Positions 31,804 through 41,863 of a stretch of DNA of 64,000 nt are shown in pieces. Made by a program: the position numbers and the translations under genes. Source of the DNA: Eubacterium sp. MSJ-21 (lineage in GTDB: Bacteria; Bacillota; Clostridia; Lachnospirales; Lachnospiraceae); NCBI RefSeq assembly GCF_018918185.1, contig NZ_JAHLPZ010000011.1, positions 55,098 to 119,097 of the forward strand. Direction: 5' to 3'. The notes under the pieces were generated by a model. The model saw only the letters and a program-made list of their open reading frames with translations, was not told where the DNA came from and made no database searches. The first letter of the stretch is position 1, and every line of letters begins with the position of its first letter.

Positions 31804-34611
31804 ATGATACGGTTCGTTTTACAGAAAATTAAAAACAAAAAATGGTTAACGACCTGCCTGCTCTTAGGACTTGTCTTTCTGGTTGCAGCGGTTTCCTGTC
31901 AGCCGATGTTCAAGGCAGGGTCGCTCAACAAAATGTTATTGGACAGCTTTCATAATGCAGGCGAGGAAGCGGATGCATATCCCGCTGTCATTGGCAGAAC
32001 AGGAGCATATGTGACAGAGAAACGGCAGACGGCAGAGGCTGTACTCGATGGCGTGAATGGGTATCGGCAGACATGGGAGAAATATCTTGGTTCCATACAG
32101 GCGGTAAATACACAGACGATGCTGACATTGGACGAACAGTCTACACAGGGGTCGTATGGTGGAAAGGGAAAATATCTGAGGGTGTCGTATATGCCGGGTA
32201 TGCTCGCGCATATACAGGTGCTTGTCGGAGAGGATTACGATGCGTATGCGGGTGAACTGTATGGCTGTATGCTGTCTGAGAGTGTGATGGATGCCTGCGG
32301 ATTTACGGTCGGGGAGACACTGGAGTTCCCACTCTGGACGGATGTTGATGGCAAAACGCTGAAACTGCAGATTTGTGGTATTTTCAAAGAAGCAGACAGT
32401 ACGGATACTTTCTGGTATACAGCACCAAATGCAATGGAGCAGGAAATCTTCGTTAAGGAAGAGACATTTGATGCTATCGTGAAACAGTTTGCACCGGAAA
32501 AGATTAACTATTCGACAAATATACTTCTTGATTATACAAAAATTAATCAGAAAAATGTAACGGATGTGCAATATTATATTGAACAGTTTCATAAGGAGGA
32601 TCAGAGTTTTACCGATTCGTTCCTGAGTCTGCTTACGCAGTACCAGAAGGATAGGAAAACGGTGGATATCACACTCTGGGTATTGGAACTTCCGTTGCTT
32701 GGTCTGGTGCTCGCATTTATCTATATGGTGACCGGACAGATTATCGACACGGAACAGGGCGAGATTGCCATGATGCGGAGTCGTGGTTATCGCCGTGGTC
32801 AGATTGTAGCCGTTTATGCATTGCAGGCATGTGTGCTCTGTATGGCAGCAATACTGATTGGAACGCCTCTTGGATATGGTCTGTGTAAGCTTGCTGCATC
32901 GACCACAGATTTCCTGACCTTCCACGTCGGGAATCTTTCAATGTATCATTTTATACCTGTGATGCTTGTCTATGGACTGGCGGCGTCTGCTGTTGGGATT
33001 TTGTTTATTTTGATTCCGGTTGTGATCCATTCAGGGGTGTCAATCGTACAGCAGAAGTCTGATCAGAAGATCAGCGAGAAGATGTTCTGGGAAAAATATT
33101 TTCTGGATATTGTACTGCTGGGTGTATCGCTCTATCTGCTTCATAATTTTAATCAGGAAATCGATAAGATTCGTGCACGGGCACTGCTTGGGGCGAAGAT
33201 GGATCCACTTATTTTCCTGGATTCCGTGCTTTTTATCGTGGCGATGGGGCTTGTTGTGCTGCGGCTGCTGCATTATCTTGCACAGCTTGTCTATCATATT
33301 GGAAGGAAACGCTGGAGTCCGGCCGTGTATGCGTCGTTTTTGCAGATCACACGAAACTTCCGCAAACAGGGCTTCATCTCAGTGTTTTTAATTCTGACTG
33401 TGGCAATGGGATTGTTCAATGCCAATGCGGCCCGTACGATTAACCAGAATTATGAGAACCGTATCCGCTACGCAGATGGCACAGATATCCGTTTGCAGGA
33501 GACGTGGAAGATGCAGGCATTTTATGTGTCTGCCAACGATATTGATTATAATTATGTAGAGCCGGATCCGGTAAAGTATGACGAACCGGTCAAACAGGGA
33601 CTTTGCACGAGCATGGCGAAGGTAATCCGGACAGACAATGTATCGGTGAGCCGAGGGAAGACGAAGATTGCTAACTGCGAATTTATGGGAATCCATACAA
33701 AGGACTTCGGAGAGACGGCGTATTTGCAGGAAGAATTAAACAAAGAGGTTCATTGGTATACATACTTAAATGAACTGGCAAAACAGGAGAATGGCGTGAT
33801 TCTGTCGAAGAATCTGGCGGCTGCGCTGGAGGTCAAAGTCGGTGATATTGTGGATTGTTCCAGATATGGAGATTCTGTAATGAAGAAGGAAACCGTGCGT
33901 GGAACGATTAGTGGAAAGGTTGTGGCAATCGTTGATGCATGGCCGGGATTTGTACAGTATACATATGAAGATGGAGAGGAATTGGAACATTATCTGATCG
34001 TTGCAAACTACGCGAAGACCGTTCAGAGTTTCAAGATTTCCCCATATGAGATATGGTATAAGCTGGCAGATGGCGTGGATAGTGATACAGTACGGGCAAT
34101 GATCGATGCGAGTGGTGCAAAGCTGTCAGCATACACCGCATTAGATCGCGACATTGCTGCAATGAAGGAGACAGCGATGATACGCATCACAAATGGTATG
34201 TTTACTTTAAGCTTTGTCATTGCGCTGATTTTGTGTATGATCGGATTTTTGATCTACTGGATTTCATCAATCCGGCAGCGGGAATTGTTGTTTGGCGTGT
34301 ACCGGGCGATGGGGTTAAGTGAGAAAGAAGTGAATCATATGCTGGTAAATGAACATTTCTTTTCTACACTGCCATCGATTCTGGCAGGCGGCGCCTGCGG
34401 AGGCGTAGCAACGTATCTGTTTGTGAAGCTTTTTGGCGTGATTTATCTTCCGCAGAAGCATAACCTGGGTATCTATATTTATCTTGACCAGATGGATGTG
34501 TTGAAGCTTGTTGCGGTGCTTCTGGTTATGATCTTGTTGTGTATCGTGATTCTGCGGCGGCTGGTGCGAAGCCTGAATATCACGCAGGCATTGAAATTAG
34601 GAGAGGAGTAG
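31804..34611 (+). CDS. FtsX-like ABC transporter permease
   Basis: 935 residues. An N-terminal membrane segment (~13-33) is followed by a large extracytoplasmic domain, three membrane helices around 300-410, further helices near 440-500, a second extracytoplasmic domain, and three C-terminal helices from ~795 ('FTLSFVIALILCMIGFLIYW'). 'EIAMMRSRGYRRGQIVAVYALQ' and 'ELLFGVYRAMGLSEKEVNHML' are the cytoplasmic coupling helices of FtsX/MacB-type permeases, present twice as in duplicated YknZ/SalY-like proteins. It acts with the two ATPases downstream. Confidence 0.88.
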   Translation: MIRFVLQKIKNKKWLTTCLLLGLVFLVAAVSCQPMFKAGSLNKMLLDSFHNAGEEADAYPAVIGRTGAYVTEKRQTAEAVLDGVNGYRQTWEKYLGSIQAVNTQTMLTLDEQSTQGSYGGKGKYLRVSYMPGMLAHIQVLVGEDYDAYAGELYGCMLSESVMDACGFTVGETLEFPLWTDVDGKTLKLQICGIFKEADSTDTFWYTAPNAMEQEIFVKEETFDAIVKQFAPEKINYSTNILLDYTKINQKNVTDVQYYIEQFHKEDQSFTDSFLSLLTQYQKDRKTVDITLWVLELPLLGLVLAFIYMVTGQIIDTEQGEIAMMRSRGYRRGQIVAVYALQACVLCMAAILIGTPLGYGLCKLAASTTDFLTFHVGNLSMYHFIPVMLVYGLAASAVGILFILIPVVIHSGVSIVQQKSDQKISEKMFWEKYFLDIVLLGVSLYLLHNFNQEIDKIRARALLGAKMDPLIFLDSVLFIVAMGLVVLRLLHYLAQLVYHIGRKRWSPAVYASFLQITRNFRKQGFISVFLILTVAMGLFNANAARTINQNYENRIRYADGTDIRLQETWKMQAFYVSANDIDYNYVEPDPVKYDEPVKQGLCTSMAKVIRTDNVSVSRGKTKIANCEFMGIHTKDFGETAYLQEELNKEVHWYTYLNELAKQENGVILSKNLAAALEVKVGDIVDCSRYGDSVMKKETVRGTISGKVVAIVDAWPGFVQYTYEDGEELEHYLIVANYAKTVQSFKISPYEIWYKLADGVDSDTVRAMIDASGAKLSAYTALDRDIAAMKETAMIRITNGMFTLSFVIALILCMIGFLIYWISSIRQRELLFGVYRAMGLSEKEVNHMLVNEHFFSTLPSILAGGACGGVATYLFVKLFGVIYLPQKHNLGIYIYLDQMDVLKLVAVLLVMILLCIVILRRLVRSLNITQALKLGEE

Positions 34612-34621
34612 GAATTCGCAT

Positions 34622-35314
34622 ATGAATATGATTGAAGCAAGAAATATTACACGGATGTTTCCGGTTGGCGGTGGCGAATTCTACGCCCTGAGGAATGTTG
34701 ATATTGACATACCGGCAGGAAAACTTACGATCTTAAAGGGCCGTTCCGGAAGTGGAAAGACAACGCTTATGAACATATTAAGTGCGCTGGATACACCGAC
34801 CGAAGGGGATGTCAGTTTTGATGGACAGGCATATTCTGAGATGGGAAAAGTGCAAAAAGAACAGCTGCGAAGGGTGGAGATTGGATTTGTCTTTCAGGCA
34901 GTCGCCCTGATTCCAATTATGAATGCCTATGAAAATGTGGATTTTGCGATGCGGCTGGCAGCGCAGGGGTTGTCTGCCAAAGCGATTGATGAGCGGATTA
35001 AGGAGACACTTGCGTTTGTTGGCATGGAAGACCGGATGCGGCATATGCCGGGACAGATGTCAGGTGGAGAGCAGCAACGTGTGGCAATTGCACGAGCAGT
35101 GGCGCACCGACCGAAGGTGGTGTTCGCGGATGAACCAACCGGAGCTTTGGATACAGAATCCGGACTGCGTGTGATGCAGTTGTTTCGGAATCTGATTGAA
35201 AGAGAGGGTGTGACGATCGTTATGACGACACATGATCCGAATCTGATGGAGCTGGGTGATGTTGTCTATGAGTTAGAGGATGGTGAGATTATTGACAGAC
35301 AAATACGAGAATGA
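34622..35314 (+). CDS. ABC transporter ATP-binding protein (MacB/LolD type)
   Basis: 230 residues. Walker A 'LKGRSGSGKTTLMNILSAL', signature 'QMSGGEQQRVAIARAVAHRP', Walker B 'VVFADEPTGALDTESG' and switch 'MTTHDPNLMEL'. It powers the FtsX-like permease encoded 10 bases upstream. Its last 35 bases overlap an upstream extension of the next reading frame. Confidence 0.93.
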   Translation: MNMIEARNITRMFPVGGGEFYALRNVDIDIPAGKLTILKGRSGSGKTTLMNILSALDTPTEGDVSFDGQAYSEMGKVQKEQLRRVEIGFVFQAVALIPIMNAYENVDFAMRLAAQGLSAKAIDERIKETLAFVGMEDRMRHMPGQMSGGEQQRVAIARAVAHRPKVVFADEPTGALDTESGLRVMQLFRNLIEREGVTIVMTTHDPNLMELGDVVYELEDGEIIDRQIRE

Positions 35315-35327
35315 TACATTGGAAGAG

Positions 35328-36263
35328 ATGGAAAATGACATAGAAAAAGATGGAAAACGGATGGAAACTTCCCCTCTGATCGTCTGTGATTCTCTCGTAA
35401 AAATCTATAAGACGAAGGAAGTCGAGGTGCTTGCTTTGCAGGGACTTGACCTTGTGGTGAATCGTGGAGAACTGATGGCAATCATCGGAAAAAGTGGAAG
35501 TGGAAAAAGTACGCTTATGAATATTGTAGGCGGACTGGAGGTGCCATCTGCCGGACGTATTGTGGTAGATGGACAGAATCTGGCAGAATTTACGGAACGA
35601 CAGATGGTGCAGTACCGGAAGAAAAAGATTGGGTTTGTATGGCAGAAAAGCGGAAGGAATCTGTTTCCGTATCTGACGTCGCTGGAAAATATCGAGGCTC
35701 CGATGCTTGCGATTCATAAGAATGCGAAGAAACGACGGGAAAAGGCGGGCGAATTGCTTGCACTTGTTGGGATGGAACATAAGCGGGATTCCTATCCAGC
35801 GCAGATGTCGGGGGGAGAACAGCAGAGGATTGCAATTGCAGTGGCACTTGCAAACGAACCGGAAATTCTGCTTGCAGATGAGCCGACGGGAGCAGTTGAT
35901 ACAAAAACCTCTTCGAACATTCAGGATTTGTTCCGGAAGTTAAACCGGGAGCTTGGGCTGACGATTATCATTGTAACACATGACATGAAGCTGGCGCATA
36001 AAGTAGACCGTGTTGTCATGATTTCGGATGGCAAGATCAGCACAGAGAAAATTCTGAAACAGCATTACCGGGATATGCTGGATCAGCTGGAATCACCGGA
36101 TATGACAGAGGAAACACACGAGGAATATTCCGTACTGGATAAGGCGCATCGTGTACAGCTCAGCGAGGACATGCTTGCGGCAGCCGGTATTGACACGAAT
36201 AAGGTAAAAGTACGGATTGAGGATGGACGTGTCGTGATTGAAGCAGAAGAAAAGAAAGAATAA
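35328..36263 (+). CDS. ABC transporter ATP-binding protein with C-terminal extension
   Basis: 311 residues from the ATG at 35328; the start is uncertain (ATGs at 35280 and 35361 are in frame). Walker A 'IIGKSGSGKSTLMNIVGGLE', signature 'QMSGGEQQRIAIAVALANEP', Walker B 'ILLADEPTGAVDTKTS' and switch 'IVTHDMKLAHK'. A ~75-residue acidic tail after the nucleotide-binding domain ('SPDMTEETHEEYSVLDKAHR' onward) is unusual and may contact the permease or regulator. Two ATPases for one duplicated permease suggest a heterodimeric motor. Confidence 0.88.
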   Translation: MENDIEKDGKRMETSPLIVCDSLVKIYKTKEVEVLALQGLDLVVNRGELMAIIGKSGSGKSTLMNIVGGLEVPSAGRIVVDGQNLAEFTERQMVQYRKKKIGFVWQKSGRNLFPYLTSLENIEAPMLAIHKNAKKRREKAGELLALVGMEHKRDSYPAQMSGGEQQRIAIAVALANEPEILLADEPTGAVDTKTSSNIQDLFRKLNRELGLTIIIVTHDMKLAHKVDRVVMISDGKISTEKILKQHYRDMLDQLESPDMTEETHEEYSVLDKAHRVQLSEDMLAAAGIDTNKVKVRIEDGRVVIEAEEKKE

Positions 36264-36286
36264 AAGTTTACCTGGAGGATGGTTAC

Positions 36287-36940
36287 GTGATTAAGATATT
36301 GGTCGTGGAGGATGAACGGGCAATCTCGGATTTGATACGGATGAATCTGGAGGATGCCGGATATGCATGCACTTGTGCATATGATGGCATGGAGGCTGCA
36401 GATATTCTGGAAAAACAGAATTTCGATCTGGTCCTTCTGGATATTATGCTGCCGAAAGTAAATGGATATGAATTGTTAGACTATATCAAGCCGACAGGAA
36501 CACCGGTGATCTTTCTCACTGCGAAGGCAGGACTTACCGACCGTGTCAAGGGGTTAAATCTGGGTGCAGAAGATTATATTGTAAAGCCGTTTGAAATTGT
36601 GGAACTGATCGCACGGGTGCAGGTTGTGCTGCGGCGGTTTCATAAAGATGCTGCAAAGCTGGTGTATGGAGAACTGGAAATCAATACGGACAACCGAACG
36701 GTATTACGGGCAGGGGTACCGGTTGAGCTGACACCGAAGGAATTTATGCTGCTGGAGATATTTGTTCGTAATAAGAATATTACCTTATTCCGGGATAAAA
36801 TTTATGAACTTGTCTGGGAAAGTGACAGTTATGGAGATACACGGACATTGGATCTGCATGTGCAGCGTCTCCGTAAAAAGCTTGGGCTGACAGACAAGCT
36901 GAGAACGATTTACAAGGTTGGATACCGGCTGGAAGATTAA
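36287..36940 (+). CDS. OmpR-family response regulator
   Basis: 217 residues from a GTG with TGGAGG upstream. Receiver domain with acidic pocket 'VVEDE', phospho-acceptor Asp in 'LVLLDIMLPKVNGYELL', 'PVIFLTAKA' and Lys in 'GAEDYIVKPFE'. The winged-helix DNA-binding domain ends 'DTRTLDLHVQRLRKKLGL' and 'IYKVGYRLED'. It pairs with the kinase at 36958 and likely activates the operon through the GATACA repeats at 28411 and 39203. Confidence 0.94.
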   Translation: MIKILVVEDERAISDLIRMNLEDAGYACTCAYDGMEAADILEKQNFDLVLLDIMLPKVNGYELLDYIKPTGTPVIFLTAKAGLTDRVKGLNLGAEDYIVKPFEIVELIARVQVVLRRFHKDAAKLVYGELEINTDNRTVLRAGVPVELTPKEFMLLEIFVRNKNITLFRDKIYELVWESDSYGDTRTLDLHVQRLRKKLGLTDKLRTIYKVGYRLED

Positions 36941-36957
36941 AGGAATAGAGAAGATTC

Positions 36958-38388
36958 GTGAAGTTTCGTTATAAAGTTGTAATTATCAATATCATATTAT
37001 TATCGTTCGGAATTGGAACCGTCGGATTCTTTATGATCCGGCGGAATTTTCAGCTTGCGCTGGATGCGCAGATTAAAACCTCAATCGAGGAGAACAATCT
37101 GCTGCAGTCTACGATCGAGTATCGTTTGCTTGATACGATCAATTCTTCCCCATCGAATCTTGTGTATCAGATGAAAAATTTAAGTGCTGATGTCGTAGGC
37201 AAGATGGGTGGAAACAACAAAGGTGTCTATGTGTTCTACGATGGTGCGGAGGTTGTGCATTCTGCGGCAGATGACAATAAACTTGTCTGCCCGGAGGAAC
37301 TGTGGAGTACCGCGGTGATCGGGCAGAAGCAGTATATGATCACGAAGGAAGCCGGGCGGTATTATCTGTTTTCCTGTTCAACAAGCCTGGTTCAGGACAA
37401 AATGATGAATATTATCAATGCCCGGGATATCACCGAGACATATCAGCTTGTGGAGAATGAACGGCGGTATTTTGTGCTGCTTTTAGGAATCATCGTGCTC
37501 TGCTGTACGGTAGCGGTTTTTGTGATTACCTATTTGTTGACGAAGCCTTTGGAAATGCTGAATAAGGCATCGAAGAAGTTTGGAGAAGGTGATTATGAGA
37601 GCCGCGTGCATCTGCGCAGTCACGATGAGGTTGGCACACTGGCACAGACCTACAACCAGATGGCGGATTCGGTGTGTGAGCATATGGATGAACTGCAGGG
37701 GATGGTGGCGCGTCAGGAACAGTTCGTGGCGGATTTCACGCATGAGGTCAAAACACCGATGACGACGATCATCGGGTATGCGGATATGCTGCGTTCCAAG
37801 GAGATGAAACGGGAGAACCAGGTGCTAGCTGCGTCGTATATTTTCCATGAGGGAAAACGACTTGAAGCGATGTCGATGAAGCTGTTTGACTTTATCTACA
37901 CGAAACACAGAAAGATTGAGTTTCAACCGGTCTCGGTTGTGAGCTTCATGCAGGAGGTGGCGGAGAGTGTGACGCCAATTCTGGCGCAGAAGAATCAGAC
38001 GCTTACCTGTATGACGGTGGATGAGAGAATCGAGGGAGACAGCAATCTTTTGAAATCCGCATTTATCAATATTATAGACAACGCCAGAAAGGCGTCGGAG
38101 GAAGGAAGCGGAATCCATTTCTTTGCGAAGCGGACGGACGGAGGCGTGAAGATCGGTGTGCAGGATTTTGGCGTTGGTATCAGCGGGGAACATTTACAAA
38201 GAATCTTCGATGAGTTTTATATGGTAGACAAATCGCGTTCACGGAAAGAGGGCGGTGCGGGTCTTGGACTTTCTCTTGCGGCATCGATTGTGGAAAGCCA
38301 TGGGGAGAAGCTGGAGATTGAAAGTACTGTTGGAGAAGGAACAACGATGTGGGTGGTATTTCATGAGAAAAATCTTACAAAACAATAA
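36958..38388 (+). CDS. Sensor histidine kinase
   Basis: 476 residues from a GTG. Membrane segments at ~8-27 and ~163-187 flank a ~135-residue extracytoplasmic sensor. A HAMP domain follows ('KPLEMLNKASKKFGEGDYESR'), then the dimerisation domain with His in 'FTHEVKTPMTTIIGYADML' and the ATP-binding domain with 'NIIDNARKA', 'DFGVGIS' and 'GGAGLGLSLAASIV'. Complete and probably active. Its 3' end overlaps the next gene by 26 bases. Confidence 0.93.
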   Translation: MKFRYKVVIINIILLSFGIGTVGFFMIRRNFQLALDAQIKTSIEENNLLQSTIEYRLLDTINSSPSNLVYQMKNLSADVVGKMGGNNKGVYVFYDGAEVVHSAADDNKLVCPEELWSTAVIGQKQYMITKEAGRYYLFSCSTSLVQDKMMNIINARDITETYQLVENERRYFVLLLGIIVLCCTVAVFVITYLLTKPLEMLNKASKKFGEGDYESRVHLRSHDEVGTLAQTYNQMADSVCEHMDELQGMVARQEQFVADFTHEVKTPMTTIIGYADMLRSKEMKRENQVLAASYIFHEGKRLEAMSMKLFDFIYTKHRKIEFQPVSVVSFMQEVAESVTPILAQKNQTLTCMTVDERIEGDSNLLKSAFINIIDNARKASEEGSGIHFFAKRTDGGVKIGVQDFGVGISGEHLQRIFDEFYMVDKSRSRKEGGAGLGLSLAASIVESHGEKLEIESTVGEGTTMWVVFHEKNLTKQ

Positions 38389-39187
38389 AATACGTGTCGG
38401 ACTGCTCTTTGCCTGTTGTGTGATGATTGTCGTGCTTAGCATTGTGGCACCGAAATATCTGCTTGCACGGACGCTTACAGAACAGACGAATCGCGTCGAG
38501 GTGGCACCGGAGGAATATTATCTGGAAGCAGGAACGATGATGTCACGCAACACATCATCAAATCTTTCTTCGATTGACCGGATCAAGCTGATCTCCGGCA
38601 CATGGGATAGCAACATGGAAAAATGTGAGATCACAGAGGGTTTTCTGGATGAAGTCGAGGCAGTGGAGCTTGCGAAGAAGCAACTGGATGTCTATTACAA
38701 GCAGGATGTGTATCCATATTCGGTGCAAATCCAGTATGACAATCTGTATTCCTATTCGTCAGAGCTTTACTGCTACACCGACACCAGCTTCAATACCTAT
38801 ACGGCATATCTCTGGAAGATCACATTTACGAAGTATGATAACAGCGTGGAGAATATCGTCTATATGACAGAAAGTGGAACGATCCTGCTTGCATGGACAA
38901 ATGGAAATTATTCTCTGGACGAATATGATCTGTCAAAGTTTTATAAAAATGCACAGAGCAGGGATATCTTAGGTGATAACAGAATATATAAGATGTCTGC
39001 GATGAAGTATAAGCCAGTTTCTTCTGTGACGATTCCATATCCGGATGCAGAGAAAATACAGAAGATTGAAAACGGAGCATTGCTTACAATCCGGGTAGGC
39101 GGAGAACTGGAGAATTTTCAGGTTCTGCAATATAAGTCAGATACCGGTACCGGTTTTGTGTTTATGCCGTTGTCCACAGGAAAATAA
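38363..39187 (+). CDS. Membrane-anchored extracytoplasmic accessory protein of the two-component module
   Basis: 274 residues from the ATG at 38363, inside the kinase 3' end. One N-terminal membrane segment (~11-31) with a cytoplasmic 'MRKILQNNKIR' tag is followed by an extracytoplasmic domain of unknown family. The same arrangement (regulator, kinase, then a single-pass protein whose gene overlaps the kinase stop) recurs at 61329, and both proteins have the stretch 'IVAPKYLLA' / 'IMAPKTIFA' in the membrane anchor. A role in kinase control, like YycH/YycI or other accessory proteins, is inferred. Confidence 0.7.
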   Translation: MRKILQNNKIRVGLLFACCVMIVVLSIVAPKYLLARTLTEQTNRVEVAPEEYYLEAGTMMSRNTSSNLSSIDRIKLISGTWDSNMEKCEITEGFLDEVEAVELAKKQLDVYYKQDVYPYSVQIQYDNLYSYSSELYCYTDTSFNTYTAYLWKITFTKYDNSVENIVYMTESGTILLAWTNGNYSLDEYDLSKFYKNAQSRDILGDNRIYKMSAMKYKPVSSVTIPYPDAEKIQKIENGALLTIRVGGELENFQVLQYKSDTGTGFVFMPLSTGK

Positions 39188-39202
39188 AAATTATCTGGAA
39201 TA

Positions 39203-39234
39203 GATACAAATTTGATACATTCCTATGCTACACT
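39203..39234 (+). promoter_or_regulatory. Activator-type promoter with GATACA direct repeat (lipoprotein gene)
   Basis: GATACAAATTTGATACATT, differing by one base from 28411-28429, with -10 TACACT beginning 15 bp after the start of the second GATACA. It gives the following lipoprotein its own promoter under the same control. Confidence 0.7.
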
Positions 39235-39267
39235 GAAACCATCAAATCAGAAGGGGAGGAATCCGGG

Positions 39268-40734
39268 ATGAAACGATGGATAAAGGTGCTTTGTGTAGGG
39301 ATGTTTTTTTCGTTATTGACAGGCTGCGGAAAAGGCAGGGGCGATGTTGCCGCAGATTATCAGAAAAATGCGGAGGGTGGTACATTTGAGGCAGGTGAGC
39401 CAGAGCATATAAGCTATGAGATTGCAGGAAATGATGATGTGATGTTTACAGTCGATGCGGATGTGACAGGAGGTGAGCGGCTCTCTGGCAGCCGGTGCTA
39501 TGGAGTAAAACCACGGGTGCTCGATGATGCGTATGTGGAAACGAAGGTATATCCGGCATTTGATGATGGAACGGCACAGTCGGTAAAACCATATATGGTA
39601 TGTACAGATAAAGAGATGGATGACCGAAGAGATGCTCTTTGGGCAGAGATAGACAAGGTGTATGAACAACCGGCATCCCAGACGGATGCCGTCTCTGAGA
39701 TCTGGAAGTATGGGTATTTTGCGGATATGAGTGAGTTGAACTGCAGTACGGATACGAAGGGACAAGGGACGCATACACTATTCACAGGGGAAGAAAAAGC
39801 GGATCCGAGGATACCGGTCACAGCAACTAACCAGAAAACATATAGCTATGTCGATGCAGAAGGTAAGAATATCAGCCGGGCAAGAGTGGATGGAGAAATC
39901 GGTGGTCTGCCGTATGTATATGAGACGTATTACCGGGAGGCTTCGGATAGCGAAGAAAATGTAAACTGGGTTAGTCTGTATATGCGATACGACAGATATC
40001 GGAAGCAGATCCTTGTACGGCCGAAGGAGGAAGAGGATGAAATACCGGATCTGGATGAAGCGGACGCACAGGCAGCAGCAGATGAATTTTTGCAGAAGCT
40101 TGGATATGGAGACTTCGTATGCTGCGGGACGGAGATTGGTGCTTATTTTAAAATGGAGGAAGAAACTGATGCGACGAGTAACAATCTGGTGGATCACTGG
40201 TATTGTTTTTCCTATAGCCGGAAGGTGGATGGGATTCCTGCAGCGGCTACAGCAGGCGTCAATGATCTGCGGTTTGGTGTATCGGGGGAGCTGACAGCTC
40301 CGCAGGAGATCATCGATGTTGCGGTGGATGTACAGGGCGTTGCGACTGTGAAGGTACAGACAAATCAATATGAACTAGAGGAAGAAGGAACCGGTATCAC
40401 ATCCTATCTTACCTTTGAACAGGTGGATGCGGCGGCTCAGAAATACATGAGTGGATATAAACGACCGAACTATATCACGAAGAATGTGTCACAGACAGTC
40501 ACTGTAACACATGTAAAATTAAATTATGCCTATGTGCGTTATACAGATGGAAACTACAATATGATTCCCCTGTGGGCATATTATGGATATCAGTTTGAAC
40601 AAAATCCATATCAAGAAAGATACAGTGGAGATGATTCACCGCGGGAATGTTTCCTGTTTGGAGTCAGTGCGGTGGATGGACAGATGATTGAGGGTGTGTA
40701 TTCCAAGGTTGTAGATAATCCATTTGATTTATAG
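39268..40734 (+). CDS. Large putative lipoprotein
   Basis: 488 residues; GGGGAGGA precedes the ATG. Lipoprotein signal ending 'SLLTGC'. The mature part is acidic with no membrane segment and may belong to the DUF6034-type lipoprotein group of Lachnospiraceae, an assignment I make from memory with low confidence. Because it shares the GATACA promoter with the export operon, it may be a partner or substrate-handling protein of that system. A terminator follows. Confidence 0.65.
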   Translation: MKRWIKVLCVGMFFSLLTGCGKGRGDVAADYQKNAEGGTFEAGEPEHISYEIAGNDDVMFTVDADVTGGERLSGSRCYGVKPRVLDDAYVETKVYPAFDDGTAQSVKPYMVCTDKEMDDRRDALWAEIDKVYEQPASQTDAVSEIWKYGYFADMSELNCSTDTKGQGTHTLFTGEEKADPRIPVTATNQKTYSYVDAEGKNISRARVDGEIGGLPYVYETYYREASDSEENVNWVSLYMRYDRYRKQILVRPKEEEDEIPDLDEADAQAAADEFLQKLGYGDFVCCGTEIGAYFKMEEETDATSNNLVDHWYCFSYSRKVDGIPAAATAGVNDLRFGVSGELTAPQEIIDVAVDVQGVATVKVQTNQYELEEEGTGITSYLTFEQVDAAAQKYMSGYKRPNYITKNVSQTVTVTHVKLNYAYVRYTDGNYNMIPLWAYYGYQFEQNPYQERYSGDDSPRECFLFGVSAVDGQMIEGVYSKVVDNPFDL

Positions 40735-40763
40735 AAAGGGGAGGACCGTATCACATTTCTATC

Positions 40764-40793
40764 GGAGAGTGCGTTGCACTCTCCTTTTTTTTA
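40764..40793 (+). terminator. Rho-independent terminator
   Basis: GGAGAGTGC-GTT-GCACTCTCC, perfect 9-bp stem followed by eight Ts. Confidence 0.93.
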
Positions 40794-40870
40794 TGGTAAA
40801 ATTTCAGTGGTTTAGTTTGGAAAAACGAGTAAAATATAAAATAAACGAAAAAAAGATGGAAGGTGAGCAT

Positions 40871-41734
40871 ATGAGACTTCATTTTACGAAGATGGAAGGG
40901 CTTGGCAACGATTATGTCTATGTCAACTGCTTCAAGGAAAAAATAGAACATCCATCGGAACTTGCGGTGCGGGTATCAGACCGGCATTTCGGGATTGGCT
41001 CGGATGGGCTGATTCTGATCAAGCCGTCAGAGGTGGCGGATTTCAAGATGGATATGTACAATGCGGACGGCACACAGAGCGAGATGTGCGGAAATGGCAT
41101 CCGTTGTGTCGGAAAGTATGTGTATGATTATGGACTGACGGATAAAACGTCCGTGTCCATCGAGACATTGGCAGGTATCAAATACCTGGAGTTTACACTC
41201 AGCGATGAGGAAAAAAACGGACGGAAGACAGTAGAACTTGTGCGTGTCAATATGGGAGCCCCGATTCTTACCCCGGAGGATGTTCCGGTAAAGCTTCCGG
41301 AGGCAGACGATCTCGTGAAGGATTATCCAATCACGGTAGCTGGAAAGGAATACCGCATTACCTGCGTATCGATGGGCAATCCACATTGCGTAAGCTTCGT
41401 GGATGACGTCGAGAACTTCCCGTTGGAGGAAGTGGGACCGCTGTTTGAGAACAATCCGATTTTCCCGAACCGTGTCAACGCAGAGTTTGTCGAGTTAATC
41501 AGTCCGACGTATGTGAAGATGCGTGTGTGGGAACGCGGAACCGGAGAGACACTTGCTTGTGGAACCGGTACATGTGCAACCGCTGTTGCCTGTATCTTGA
41601 ACGGAAAAACTGAGGACGAAGTGACGGTAAAGCTGCTTGGCGGTGAACTGATCATCCGCTGGGACCGTGACGAAAATATCGTCTATATGACCGGTCCTGC
41701 GAAGGTTGTCTTCGATGGTGAAATAGACATATAA
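40871..41734 (+). CDS. dapF: Diaminopimelate epimerase
   Basis: 287 residues from the ATG at 40871 (AAGGTGAG upstream). A longer frame from 40724 is rejected because it would run through the terminator. Both catalytic cysteines are visible: '[12 protein letters not shown]' and '[13 protein letters not shown]'. Also '[12 protein letters not shown]' and '[12 protein letters not shown]'. It converts LL- to meso-diaminopimelate for peptidoglycan and lysine. The next enzyme gene, dapL, makes its substrate. Confidence 0.97.
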   Translation: MRLHFTKMEGLGNDYVYVNCFKEKIEHPSELAVRVSDRHFGIGSDGLILIKPSEVADFKMDMYNADGTQSEMCGNGIRCVGKYVYDYGLTDKTSVSIETLAGIKYLEFTLSDEEKNGRKTVELVRVNMGAPILTPEDVPVKLPEADDLVKDYPITVAGKEYRITCVSMGNPHCVSFVDDVENFPLEEVGPLFENNPIFPNRVNAEFVELISPTYVKMRVWERGTGETLACGTGTCATAVACILNGKTEDEVTVKLLGGELIIRWDRDENIVYMTGPAKVVFDGEIDI

Positions 41735-41863
41735 CCAAGGCAGCGGTTACAAAACATTCGCAGTAACTAATACAAAATTGTACAATAAGAAAAAGTGTAA
41801 ATCATATAATTTTGCAGTTGATTACATTACGATACTATTTGTTTGTGAATATTTGTAAATACA

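Noticed and set aside
31936..32925. 329-residue antisense ORF opposite the FtsX-like permease
   Set aside because: Shadow frame with an abnormal Cys/His/Arg composition and no start context.
40724..40870. Longer N-terminus for dapF
   Set aside because: It would translate through a strong terminator; the DapF family start is at 40871 with a ribosome site.
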